Part shown: in pieces, positions 18,097 to 26,462 of the stretch
Position numbering within the stretch: position 1 is the stretch's first letter
How the letters are laid out: the number at the start of each line of letters is the position of its first letter
Assembly: GCA_024638465.1 (NCBI GenBank)
Contig: JAHEKF010000022.1
Coordinates: 1 to 48,117 of the forward strand
From: Rhodospirillaceae bacterium
GTDB lineage: Bacteria; Pseudomonadota; Gammaproteobacteria; Steroidobacterales; Rariloculaceae
Length of the DNA: 48,117 nt
Direction: 5' to 3'
The notes under the pieces: model-generated
What the model saw: only the letters and a program-made list of their open reading frames with translations
Told to the model about the DNA's origin: nothing
Database searches by the model: none
Position numbers and translations under genes: made by a program

Positions 18097-19287
18097 CTAG
18101 AGAACGGCCACGATCGCGTCCGCGATAGTGTCGGCGTTACTCTGATTGACGCCGGCGATATTGATCCGGCTCGACTCCACCATGTACACGTGAAATTCCT
18201 CTCGGAGTCTGACGATCTGTTCTCGCGAGATCCCCAGGAAGGAGAACATGCCACGCTCGCGGGCGATAAACGAGAAATCTCGCTCCTGATGTCGTTCAGC
18301 AAGTTTGTCCACGAGCAGCTGTCGCAGCAAATTCAGTCGATTTCGCATCGCCCCGACTTCGCCATGCCACAACGTCCGAAGCTTCTCATTGCTCAATATC
18401 TCCGCGACGATCGCAGCGCCGTGATCCGGCGGCATCGAATAAATCCCGCGAGCGACGTTCGACGCATTGCTGAGCGCAATCTTCGCCGCCGTCTTGCCGG
18501 TGGAGACGATGCTGACGGAACCGACGCGTTCGCGATACAGCCCGAAATTCTTCGAGCAGGATGACACGACGACGACCTCGGGTAGCCGCTCGGCCATCAA
18601 ACGAACACCATAAGCATCTTCGTCGATACCGTCACCCAGGCCGAGATAGGCGAAGTCGATAAATGGAATTAAGCCGCGCCGCTCGAAGAGCTCAGCCAGC
18701 GCGTCCCATTGATCACGCGACAAGTCCGCTCCGCTGGGATTGTGACAACAACCATGCAGAAGAACGATCTCGCCACTATCGAGCTTCTCGAAGGTCGCCA
18801 GCATGGCGTCGAAATCGATGCGGTGCTTCTCGCGATCGTAGTAGGGATACTGCTCGAGTGTCAGCCCGGCAAGCTTCAGCAGCGGCGAGTGATTCGGCCA
18901 CGAAGGGTCGCTGATCCAGACTCGCGCCCCCGGTTTCGCCCGGAGAAACAAGTGCGCGGCGACGCACAATCCGCCGCTGCCACCCGGTGACTGAACCGTC
19001 GAGACCCGCCCGTCACGCAGCGCCGGGTGATCGGCGCCAAACATCAATGTCTCCATCTGTGCGTTGAAGCCGGCATTTCCGGCGATCGCGACATAGCTCT
19101 TCGTGTTCTGACTTGCAATGATTTGCTGCTCGGCGCGCCGAACACTGTCGAGAATCGGCGTATTGCCATCCTCGTCCTGGTAGACGCCAACGCTCAGATC
19201 GATCTTGCCGGGGTCCTGATCCTCACGAAACAGGGTCATGATTCCGAGGATTGCATCCTGCGGAAGTTCTTCTAGGGTTTCGAACAC
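18097..19287 (-). CDS. Aspartate/aromatic amino acid aminotransferase (class I)
   Basis: 396 residues, the normal length of AspC/TyrB enzymes. GTG start at 19287 with GAGGA six bases upstream. PLP contacts are visible: Asn in HGCCHNPSGADL, Asp/Tyr in IPFIDFAYLGLGDG and the Schiff-base Lys in VVSSCSKNFGLYRERVG; substrate carboxylate Arg lies in the C-terminal part near GIYSMPPDHG. It transfers the amino group of aspartate, tyrosine or phenylalanine to 2-oxoglutarate. TyrB versus AspC cannot be decided by eye. The MFS gene follows. Confidence 0.9.
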   Translation of the reverse strand: MFETLEELPQDAILGIMTLFREDQDPGKIDLSVGVYQDEDGNTPILDSVRRAEQQIIASQNTKSYVAIAGNAGFNAQMETLMFGADHPALRDGRVSTVQSPGGSGGLCVAAHLFLRAKPGARVWISDPSWPNHSPLLKLAGLTLEQYPYYDREKHRIDFDAMLATFEKLDSGEIVLLHGCCHNPSGADLSRDQWDALAELFERRGLIPFIDFAYLGLGDGIDEDAYGVRLMAERLPEVVVVSSCSKNFGLYRERVGSVSIVSTGKTAAKIALSNASNVARGIYSMPPDHGAAIVAEILSNEKLRTLWHGEVGAMRNRLNLLRQLLVDKLAERHQERDFSFIARERGMFSFLGISREQIVRLREEFHVYMVESSRINIAGVNQSNADTIADAIVAVL

Positions 19288-19372
19288 GTTCAGTCCTCAC
19301 ACGGATCCGAGGCCTGCGAATGAGTGCCTTCGGCCGGACCCGAACGATACCGCAGATTGCGGGACGGCGTAA

Positions 19373-19402
19373 GACGCCTGGCGGCGTCCGGCCGAGCCGG
19401 AC
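19373..19402 (-). terminator. Two overlapping, mutually exclusive hairpins
   Basis: GACGCC/GGCGTC with a 4-nt loop (19373-19388) and GTCCGGC/GCCGGAC with a 3-nt loop (19386-19402) share the GTC at 19386-19388, so both cannot form fully at once. They sit between the stop of the Nramp-fold gene (19437) and the start of the aminotransferase (19287). They could be a terminator pair or an attenuator-like switch in the aminotransferase leader. Confidence 0.3.
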
Positions 19403-19436
19403 CTGTCCTGACTTTGGCGAACGGTACCGAATCCGG

Positions 19437-20951
19437 CTAGCTGAACATTGCGATACCGAAAATCCGCTGCAGGATCAGCATTAGCGACATCCCGGTGAAG
19501 ACGAAGACACTGAACCAGCCGAACCATTTCGCGAACGGTGACGGGTAGAACACCTTGTCTTCCTTCGGAATAACGGTCAGGCAGTAATAGAGATTCAGGA
19601 AGAAGATTACCGGCGCAACGAAATAGGCCAGCGCGGACGCCACGAGGACGAGATAGACCGGCCGCGGCAGACCTCCGATGATCGCCACTGACGCGATCAG
19701 AGAAAACAGCATGCTGAGTCGGTAGATGTTGTACTCCGAATACCAGCGCTTCAAATGCTCCTCGCCGATTTCATCCCTTGCGGTACCCGGTAGCGCGGCG
19801 GTTTTCCGGAACAGGTTGCGGCAGCACGCGCCGACGACACGCGGCCAGCCGTCGAAATAGTTGAAGGCAGTCGAGAAAGTCGCAGCCAGCGCGCCCATCA
19901 GGAATATCACCATCGCCCACGGGCCGACGCTTTCCGTAAAGATGCGCGCGATCTCACCCATTACCGCGTTACCGGCTACCTCGCTCGGATACATCATGAC
20001 TGCGGCGAGCAGCATGAAGATCGCAGCAAGGATGAAAGAGATAACGTGTCCGAAGCGGAAATCCCAGAGCCCGATCTTGAACCAGCGGCGGCAATACTCT
20101 CTGGCATGATCGGGTAGATTAAGCGTATCGACGCTCAGGTCCTTCTCGCCATCCGAAAACGGATCGTAGGCTTTGGCCAGGCCGCGTTTCTCGAGGGTCT
20201 CGCGTATCTTGCCCATGCCGGCTTTCTTCGCTTTACCCCACTCGGACGCCTGCAGCGACACATCGATTCCGGTGGGAAGCAGGCCAAGAAAGGATGCAAT
20301 GATGAGCCAGGACCCTTCAGGCGCGTCGAGCTGGAAGAAATGCACGAATTCGACCATTGGCGCGGGCCGAACGAAGTAGACGCCGATCGTGCAAACGATC
20401 AGCATCCCGGCGGCAATCTTCGTGACGACTTCAACCGCGGCGTAGCGGCCGCGAAGAATGATGAGAACCGATGAGACGCCGATAATCGCGGCGTACAGCG
20501 CCAGTTCCAGGTTGTCATTGAGCCCGCCGATATCGATGCCGATATATTCATGAGCGAAATAGAAAACGACGGCGGCGGCCGCGATCAGGCGACCAGCCTG
20601 TCCGATCGCCTGCTGAATGATCGTGGTGACGAGAACGTACCAGACGGGCAGCTTCTTCCAGGCCGTCGAGTAAACGTCGAGCATGCTTCGCCCTGTTGCG
20701 TTCGTGAAACGGAACGCCATTTCGAAGCCGTAATACTTGAAGATATACGCAACCGGAAGACACCACAGAAGCGCATACTCGAAGCGACCGCCGGCAACCG
20801 GAGCCGTAATCAGATGGCTCGTGCCGATACCCGTCATCATGAGTATCAAACCGGGACCGAAATGGTTGAACAGACTCGTCGGCGCCATTGAAGGCAGCTC
20901 GAGGTTATTCAGCTCATCGTCATGCGAAACGTTTTGTTGTTCTTCTGTCAT
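19437..20951 (-). CDS. Nramp-fold transporter lacking the canonical metal-binding motifs
   Basis: 504 residues with about 11-12 hydrophobic segments. The helix-1 region reads GPGLILMMTGIGTSHLIT, matching the Nramp/SLC11 start GPG but with GTSHL where manganese/iron transporters have D-P-G-N. The helix-6 region reads GLLPTGIDVSL, keeping a Pro but lacking the M-P-H signature. A long charged cytoplasmic loop (about residues 240-285, KAKKAGMGKIRETLEKRG) is inserted after helix 6. The fold assignment is reasonable; a divalent-metal substrate is not supported. It may belong to one of the Nramp-related groups with other substrates. ATG start near a GGGGGAG stretch. Confidence 0.7.
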   Translation of the reverse strand: MTEEQQNVSHDDELNNLELPSMAPTSLFNHFGPGLILMMTGIGTSHLITAPVAGGRFEYALLWCLPVAYIFKYYGFEMAFRFTNATGRSMLDVYSTAWKKLPVWYVLVTTIIQQAIGQAGRLIAAAAVVFYFAHEYIGIDIGGLNDNLELALYAAIIGVSSVLIILRGRYAAVEVVTKIAAGMLIVCTIGVYFVRPAPMVEFVHFFQLDAPEGSWLIIASFLGLLPTGIDVSLQASEWGKAKKAGMGKIRETLEKRGLAKAYDPFSDGEKDLSVDTLNLPDHAREYCRRWFKIGLWDFRFGHVISFILAAIFMLLAAVMMYPSEVAGNAVMGEIARIFTESVGPWAMVIFLMGALAATFSTAFNYFDGWPRVVGACCRNLFRKTAALPGTARDEIGEEHLKRWYSEYNIYRLSMLFSLIASVAIIGGLPRPVYLVLVASALAYFVAPVIFFLNLYYCLTVIPKEDKVFYPSPFAKWFGWFSVFVFTGMSLMLILQRIFGIAMFS

Positions 20952-21066
20952 TTCCAGAGCACTCCCCCTGAAGTCAGCGCCTTTATAACGGTATGTGCCT
21001 GCATCCGCAAACGAACACTTACTTGAGACGCGCTAAAATCACCGCAGGCAATCAACGGAGCCAACG

Positions 21067-22050
21067 ATGCAGGCAGTGACGATGAGCGGATTCGGTAGCA
21101 CGGAAGTCTTGAAGATCGCGGATATTGAAAGGCCGGTTCCAGCGGATGGACAGGTCCTCATTCGCGTCGCCGCAACTTCGGTGAACCGTGCCGACATTAC
21201 TCAGCGCGAGGGAAACTATCCCGCGCCGAAAGGCGATTCGGACATTCTCGGCCTCGAGGTTGCCGGAACAATCGAGGATTTCGGCCCGGGCGCCTCGGGT
21301 TTCGAGCGTGGCGACCGCGTTATGGCGCTCGTTGGCGGTGGCGGCTACGCAAAATTCGCCGTTGCCTATGCGAGTCACCTCATTCGTATCCCGGAGAACC
21401 TCTCGTTCGAACAGGCCGCATGCATCACGGAAACATACATAACAGCGCACCTCAACTTGTTCACGATCGGCGGACTCGCCGACAACAACGTCGCGTTGCT
21501 TCACGGCGGTGGCGGTGGCGTCAACACGGCCGGGCTGCAGTTGTGCAAGGCACTGACGCCAGGAACGCAGGTATTCATCACTGCCTCTCCGGCCAAAGTA
21601 GAGCGTGTCCGGGCACTGGGAGCCGATCGCGTCATCGACTACCGCAACGAGGCTTTCGACGAGGTACTGCGCGATGAAACGAAAGGCCGCGGAGCCGACG
21701 TCATTCTCGACCATATCGGCAGCGCCTACCTGACGAGCAATCTCAAGGCACTATCGGTGGGTGGTCGACTCGTTGTCATCGGAGTCATGAGCGGCGCGAA
21801 AGCCGAGATAAATCTCGCGAGACTGATGGTCAAGCGTCAGCAGATCATCGGTTCCGTGCTTCGGTCACGCTCTGTCGCGGAGAAAGCGGAGATCACGGCG
21901 CGTTTCGTCGAAGAGGTCATGCCGTTATTCGCCGCTGGCAAGATAGAACCTCTCATCCACGATGTCATGCCGTTGAGCGCCGTCGCCGAAGCACATTCGA
22001 TAATGGAATCGAGTGCGCATTTCGGAAAAATCGTCCTGGTACCGGAGTAA
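21067..22050 (+). CDS. NAD(P)H:quinone oxidoreductase, zinc-less MDR (PIG3-like)
   Basis: 327 residues. An N-terminal GroES-like domain (VLIRVAATSVNRADITQREG, LGLEVAGTIEDFG, GDRVMALVGGGGYAKF) is followed by a Rossmann domain with LLHGGGGGVNTAGLQL and VFITASPAKVERVRALGADRVIDY. No catalytic zinc ligands are present, as expected for the quinone oxidoreductase/PIG3 subfamily, which reduces quinones using NADPH in the cytoplasm. ATG start with a GGAG seven bases upstream. It stands alone, divergent from the Nramp-fold gene. Confidence 0.9.
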   Translation: MQAVTMSGFGSTEVLKIADIERPVPADGQVLIRVAATSVNRADITQREGNYPAPKGDSDILGLEVAGTIEDFGPGASGFERGDRVMALVGGGGYAKFAVAYASHLIRIPENLSFEQAACITETYITAHLNLFTIGGLADNNVALLHGGGGGVNTAGLQLCKALTPGTQVFITASPAKVERVRALGADRVIDYRNEAFDEVLRDETKGRGADVILDHIGSAYLTSNLKALSVGGRLVVIGVMSGAKAEINLARLMVKRQQIIGSVLRSRSVAEKAEITARFVEEVMPLFAAGKIEPLIHDVMPLSAVAEAHSIMESSAHFGKIVLVPE

Positions 22051-22086
22051 GGATTCGCGGCCGATCGATACGGCCAGCCAATCTGC

Positions 22087-22115
22087 TTGACCTGACGCGG
22101 GCCGGTGCATAGGGT
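22087..22115 (+). promoter_or_regulatory. Candidate sigma-70 promoter for the Bcr/CflA gene
   Basis: TTGACC (22087-22092), a 17-bp spacer, TAGGGT (22110-22115). The -35 is close to consensus and the -10 is weak. Transcription would start about 30-40 bp before the proposed ribosome-binding site GGGAG at 22149-22153. Confidence 0.35.
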
Positions 22116-22194
22116 TGCATCCGCGCGCGATCCAGCGCCGGATTAATCGGGAGCCGACATCGACACGAACGAGGATCTGCGACTCGGGGAGTTC

Positions 22195-23376
22195 GTGTCG
22201 CTTATGGCCCTGCTGACGTCGCTCACCGCTCTCGCGATAGACGCGATGCTTCCGGCGCTTTCCGATATAGGTGCCGATCTGGGAGTCGCCGGTGACAACG
22301 GGCCACAGCTCGTCGTGTCGGCGCTGTTCGTCGGCTTCGCGACCGGACAGCTCTTCTACGGACCTGTATCCGACAGCTTCGGCCGTAAAAAGCCAATCTA
22401 TGTCGGGTTAACGATCTTCCTCGTCGGCTCCGTACTTGCCATGGTGGCCTGGAGCTTCCCCGTCATGCTGGCCGGTCGCGTACTGCAGGGCTTCGGGGCT
22501 GCCGCTCCACGAATCGTGGTGATGGCACTGATCCGTGACCAGTACGACGGACGCGGGATGGCTCGAATCATGTCGTTTATTATGGCCGTCTTCATCTTCG
22601 TACCGATGCTCGCACCTGCTTTGGGCCAGGCCGTGCTTTTTGTCGCGAGCTGGCGTGCGATTTTTGGCTTGTTGCTGGCCCTCGCAAGCATCTCGCTGGC
22701 CTGGTTCGCCGTGCGGCAACGCGAGACTCTCGCGCCGCAGAACCGGCGACCGTTCGCCGTCCGACCCATTCTCGGCGCGGTGATCGAAGTTTTCCGGAAT
22801 CGGGCTGCGCTCGGTTACACGATTGCGGCAGGGCTCGCGTTCGGTGGTTTTCTCGGCTACCTGAACTCGGCACAGCAGATTCTACAGCTGCAGTATCAGC
22901 TCGGAACGCTGTTCTCGCTCTACTTCGCCGGTCTCGCGTTGCCTCTCGGAGTTGCGTCCGTTGCTAACGCTCATCTCGTCATGCGCATGGGCATGCGTCC
23001 GATTTCATGGCGAGGATTGCTCGGAGTGACCGTATTCTCGACAACGTATTTTCTTTATGCCTGGAACGCCGGCGGATCACCACCGCTGTGGACACTGATG
23101 ACATGGGGGCCGCTGACGTTTTTCTGCCTGGGCCTCGTGTTCGGCAACCTCAATGCGATGGCGATTCAGTCGCTAGGCCACATAGCCGGAGTCGCTGCGG
23201 GGGTCATTGGATCGCTATCGACGTTCATATCCCTGCTTCTGGGGATGATTATCGGGCAGGCGTATGACGGCTCGGTACTGCCACTCGTCGGTGGATTCGC
23301 GCTGCTGGGAGCGTGCTCGCTGATAGCAATGGCTGTTACCGAGAGCGGCAAACCAGACGCATTGGATCCTGCGTAG
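22195..23376 (+). CDS. Bcr/CflA-type MFS multidrug efflux transporter
   Basis: 393 residues from GTG 22195, with 12 predicted membrane segments. Family signatures are SLTALAIDAMLPALSDIGADLG in helix 1, YGPVSDSFGRKKPIYVGL (motif A) and LAGRVLQGFGAAAPRIVVMALIRD. The reading frame stays open and family-like upstream of the GTG (T-N-E-D-L-R-L-G-E-F-V) back to a stop at 22144, with no ATG, GTG or TTG. An ATC at 22159 has GGGAG five bases upstream, while GTG 22195 has its purine run only three bases away. The true start may therefore be the non-standard ATC. It pumps drugs or metabolites out by proton antiport; the substrate is unknown. Confidence 0.88.
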   Translation: MSLMALLTSLTALAIDAMLPALSDIGADLGVAGDNGPQLVVSALFVGFATGQLFYGPVSDSFGRKKPIYVGLTIFLVGSVLAMVAWSFPVMLAGRVLQGFGAAAPRIVVMALIRDQYDGRGMARIMSFIMAVFIFVPMLAPALGQAVLFVASWRAIFGLLLALASISLAWFAVRQRETLAPQNRRPFAVRPILGAVIEVFRNRAALGYTIAAGLAFGGFLGYLNSAQQILQLQYQLGTLFSLYFAGLALPLGVASVANAHLVMRMGMRPISWRGLLGVTVFSTTYFLYAWNAGGSPPLWTLMTWGPLTFFCLGLVFGNLNAMAIQSLGHIAGVAAGVIGSLSTFISLLLGMIIGQAYDGSVLPLVGGFALLGACSLIAMAVTESGKPDALDPA

Positions 23377-23497
23377 CTTAAAAGCCAACCGTTGCCATCT
23401 GGGCGCAAGCAACGTATGTTGCGATTCGAGCGCGCGAAAAACTCGAGCTACACATGCGTTCATCCTCGAGTCATTTAACGTAAGAAAAGGCTGATTC

Positions 23498-24094
23498 ATG
23501 TCCGGAGCCGAGGTCGACGTCAGGCAAGAGCTACCGAAGCCGCACACCAGCAATTTTGTTCGCAGCATGCTGCGGCAACCGCTGAAAGTCGGCGCGTTGT
23601 CGCCCAGCAGCCGGCACCTTGCCAACACACTCGTGAGAGGCATGAAACCGGGATCTCGGGTCATCGAGCTTGGCGCCGGGACCGGCGCTGTCACCCGTGC
23701 GATTCTCGACGCCGGCGTTCGTCCGGGCGATCTGACGCTTATCGAACAAAACGAAGAATTCGCGGCGCTACTCGAGAAGCAATTTCCGGACTCGAACGTC
23801 GTCAGAGCGAATGCGGTATCGTTGCGCCGCTACCTCGATCCGGACGCCGAACCGGTCGACTTCGTCGTCAGCGGGCTTCCGCTTCTGCTGTTTCCGGAGC
23901 GCACCAAACTGCGGATACTCTCGCAGGTCTTCAAGTCACTGCGGGAGGACGGCTGTCTTTACCAGTTCACCTACGGTATCGGCTGCCCCATCAATCGATC
24001 GACGTTGAAGATCCTGGGACTCAAGGCATCGCTGATCGACATCACCATGCGGAATTTTCCGCCGGCTTTCACCTATCGAATCACTAGAGCGTAG
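23498..24094 (+). CDS. Class I SAM methyltransferase resembling phospholipid N-methyltransferase
   Basis: 198 residues. The N-terminus FVRSMLRQPLKVGALSPSSRHLA is characteristic of the PmtA-like / rRNA-adenine-dimethylase-like group, followed by SAM motif I VIELGAGTGAVTRAIL and the motif IV-like VVSGLPLLLFP. These enzymes methylate phosphatidylethanolamine headgroups in bacteria, although many members are uncharacterised. ATG 23498 follows AAGAAAAGG. It stands alone with 120 bp of upstream non-coding sequence. Confidence 0.75.
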   Translation: MSGAEVDVRQELPKPHTSNFVRSMLRQPLKVGALSPSSRHLANTLVRGMKPGSRVIELGAGTGAVTRAILDAGVRPGDLTLIEQNEEFAALLEKQFPDSNVVRANAVSLRRYLDPDAEPVDFVVSGLPLLLFPERTKLRILSQVFKSLREDGCLYQFTYGIGCPINRSTLKILGLKASLIDITMRNFPPAFTYRITRA

Positions 24095-24145
24095 CGACGT
24101 AGCGACGCCAGACCAGAAGATTTACTTCTTCCCGCAAGCGCGCTT

Positions 24146-25192
24146 CTAGCGCTCGCCAAGTTCTCCCCACGGTCGCGCCGATACTTCCGGATCGCAATCG
24201 ATCCCGATCAGTTCCAGATGCGGCGCGTAGTCCCATTCCAGCGTCCCGGAGAATGGCGACGCGAGGTAGTCGGGATCTTCGACTGTGAAATCGATCAGCA
24301 GGCGTCTGCCATCGTCACTGAGCGAAAAACGCTCCACGATTCGCCGCCGCTCCCCAAGCGGCGTTCCGTCGATCATCGCGGAAATATGCTCTTCGAGTTG
24401 CACGGTTTCGACAACCAGCACGTCATCTTCCCATCGGCCGATGGAGTGGCCCTGATTCGTGAGCGCGCCGTCCTCCGGGTGCCCTCGACCGTCCGTATAG
24501 ATGACGCGCTCTGAATAAAACAACTCGCCATCGATACGGATCCGGTCTTCTTCTATCGAGATCTCGTTCAGATAGGGAACGCCGAGAAACGTCGGTGTCG
24601 GATAGGGCACGCACTTCCCTGCCGGGCTGTCGGTTGCTATGTCGTATGTTGAGCGGCGCGCGATCGCAGTTGGCGTAAGCTCGCGAATCGAATCTCTGAG
24701 CGCCCATAGATGCTGATTCGTCGCCAGCGGCGTTGACCAGACACCAGCCAGGCTCGTGGCGACCGGCCCGGTCTCTGCTTCACTGGGACGCGTTGCGAAG
24801 GACGATCGCGCGGTCATCATTGCCCCGTCTGCGGTCGTGACCGAGACCAGCCTGCCGTGAAGGCGGTCCGGATCGTGTTCGGGATTGGCGCGCAGAACGA
24901 CCTTGTCGCCGGGCTCGAGGGACTCCGCTGTCCAGCCGCTGCGCGTCAGAATCGGTGTCGCATCGGTCTCTATCTGCCACTCGACGATCTCGCCGCCCGG
25001 CGCGTTGGTCTCGACGTAAATGTAGACATGCGGGTTCGTCCAGCTGAAGCGACTGATCTCCCCCTGCAGCGCGACAACGGTATCGCGATCGAAGATTGAA
25101 CCGCTGTGGTGCGCACTGCCAGGCAGTGGCATCAACGACGCAAGCAGCACAGCCGCGACAGCTAAATCATGCGAATGCCGCTCAGAAATCAC
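24146..25192 (-). CDS. Exported DUF6152 protein with C-terminal DTLVVE-type domain
   Basis: 348 residues, GTG start overlapping the stop of the upstream dehydrogenase gene (GTGA at 25189-25192). A signal peptide ends at GSAHHSG. Residues about 27-125 are a DUF6152 domain: AHHSGSIFDRD, then a SWTNPHVYIYVET segment and EPGDKVVLRANPEHD. The C-terminal half contains IGRWEDDVLVVETVQLEE and VERFSLSDDGRRLLIDFTVEDPDYLASP, the same motif set found in the exported proteins at 27454-28527 and at the window end. The protein thus joins two modules that are otherwise separate genes here. It is predicted periplasmic; function unknown. It is last gene of a four-gene minus-strand cassette. Confidence 0.8.
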   Translation of the reverse strand: MISERHSHDLAVAAVLLASLMPLPGSAHHSGSIFDRDTVVALQGEISRFSWTNPHVYIYVETNAPGGEIVEWQIETDATPILTRSGWTAESLEPGDKVVLRANPEHDPDRLHGRLVSVTTADGAMMTARSSFATRPSEAETGPVATSLAGVWSTPLATNQHLWALRDSIRELTPTAIARRSTYDIATDSPAGKCVPYPTPTFLGVPYLNEISIEEDRIRIDGELFYSERVIYTDGRGHPEDGALTNQGHSIGRWEDDVLVVETVQLEEHISAMIDGTPLGERRRIVERFSLSDDGRRLLIDFTVEDPDYLASPFSGTLEWDYAPHLELIGIDCDPEVSARPWGELGER

Positions 25193-26427
25193 GCACGTTC
25201 TACGTAGGAGCTGTCAATTTGCGAGACCGACGTCACGCCGGCTTCCATCATGACGCGGCGGAACTCCGTTCTGAGAATATCCATCACCTTCTCGACACCC
25301 TGTTGACCGAAAGACGACAGGCCCCAGATATACGGGCGGCCGACGCAAACCGCATCCGCGCCGAGCGCGAGGGCTTTGAAGATGTCGGTCCCACGACGAA
25401 ATCCACTGTCGATCAGAACCGGAATTCGTCCACCGACAGCGGCGGCGATCTCCGGTAGTGACTCGATAGTGGAACGACCGCTGGCCTCTGATCGTCCGCC
25501 ATGATTCGAAACGATGATGCCGTCCACGCCGTGCTGCACGCAAAGCTCCGCATCCTGGGAGGTCACGATGCCCTTGAGCACGACGCGCATCGAGGTAGAT
25601 GACTTGAGTCTGTCGACGAAGTCCCAGGTTAATCCTGAAGCTTGCGTTGTCTCTACGTTGCTGAGGTCGATGCCACGATACATCGCCCGGTTCGCCAGTC
25701 GCACGGCGGGCGGACTGCCATCGGGTGCATGGCACGCCGTACAGTCGGTCGTATCGGATCGGACGTAACGCACGAACGTTTCCATGTTGCGCGGCGATGC
25801 CCTGTCGACGGTCAGCGCAACGACGGGACACCCCGCCTGCTCCACGCGCTTCACCATCGCCTCCGCAACGTGCCAATAATTCGTCGGATAGAGCTGATAC
25901 CAGACGGGCGCTCCGCGCGCCGTCGAAACGTCTTCGAAGGCGTTAGAGGTCGCCGTGGACAGGATCTGCGTGTGAGCGCCCTGTCGCGCGGCCCGGGCAA
26001 CGGCGATCTCGCCTTCCGCGTGATATTTTCCCTGCCCGCCGACCGGCGCCAGCGCGATCGGCGATTCCCAGCGCTGACCGAAAATTTCGGTTGACGTGTC
26101 CGCGTTCCGGATATCGATCAGACGCCGCACTCTGATGCGGAAATTCTGGAAGCCCTCGCGATTGGCCAGCAGCGTTTCATCCCCGTCCGTACCGGACACG
26201 GTGTAGCCATAGTGCGCCGGGAGCAACATGTCCTTCGCGACCGGATGAAAATCGAACACGTTCAACGCATCTTCGGCAGCCGTTATCAGCTCGCTCGGCA
26301 GTTCGTCGGCCGCCCATATTTTCTCGCTCAGTAATGGCAACAGCCCGGTTCCGGCCAGCGCGGGCATGCCGGCAAGAAAGCGAAGGAACTGCCGTCGATT
26401 TTCCAGCGATTCGAAGGATTGTGACAT
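25189..26427 (-). CDS. Tat-exported FMN-dependent alpha-hydroxy-acid dehydrogenase with heme-c motif
   Basis: 412 residues. The N-terminus has RRQFLRFLAG followed by a hydrophobic stretch, a twin-arginine signal. The FMN TIM-barrel of the lactate/glycolate/mandelate oxidase family follows: SPIALAPVGGQGKYH, active-site K285 (VVLKGIVTS), catalytic His309 in SNHGGRS, and DSGFRRGTDIFKALALGADAVCVGRP. In the loop after strand 4, residues 229-233 are C-T-A-C-H, a heme-c attachment motif absent from classical cytosolic members. Export plus this motif suggests a periplasmic flavocytochrome that oxidises an alpha-hydroxy acid and passes electrons to the respiratory chain. It starts 35 bp after the MBL gene and overlaps the DUF6152 fusion. 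Confidence 0.88.
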   Translation of the reverse strand: MSQSFESLENRRQFLRFLAGMPALAGTGLLPLLSEKIWAADELPSELITAAEDALNVFDFHPVAKDMLLPAHYGYTVSGTDGDETLLANREGFQNFRIRVRRLIDIRNADTSTEIFGQRWESPIALAPVGGQGKYHAEGEIAVARAARQGAHTQILSTATSNAFEDVSTARGAPVWYQLYPTNYWHVAEAMVKRVEQAGCPVVALTVDRASPRNMETFVRYVRSDTTDCTACHAPDGSPPAVRLANRAMYRGIDLSNVETTQASGLTWDFVDRLKSSTSMRVVLKGIVTSQDAELCVQHGVDGIIVSNHGGRSEASGRSTIESLPEIAAAVGGRIPVLIDSGFRRGTDIFKALALGADAVCVGRPYIWGLSSFGQQGVEKVMDILRTEFRRVMMEAGVTSVSQIDSSYVERA

Positions 26428-26462
26428 CTGCTTTCCCCTTTGCGATTCGAGATCGATCTGCG

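Noticed and set aside
24099..24114. Tandem GTAGCGAC duplication after the methyltransferase gene
   Set aside because: Two 8-bp copies only, at the stop codon end; chance or slippage, no further structure.
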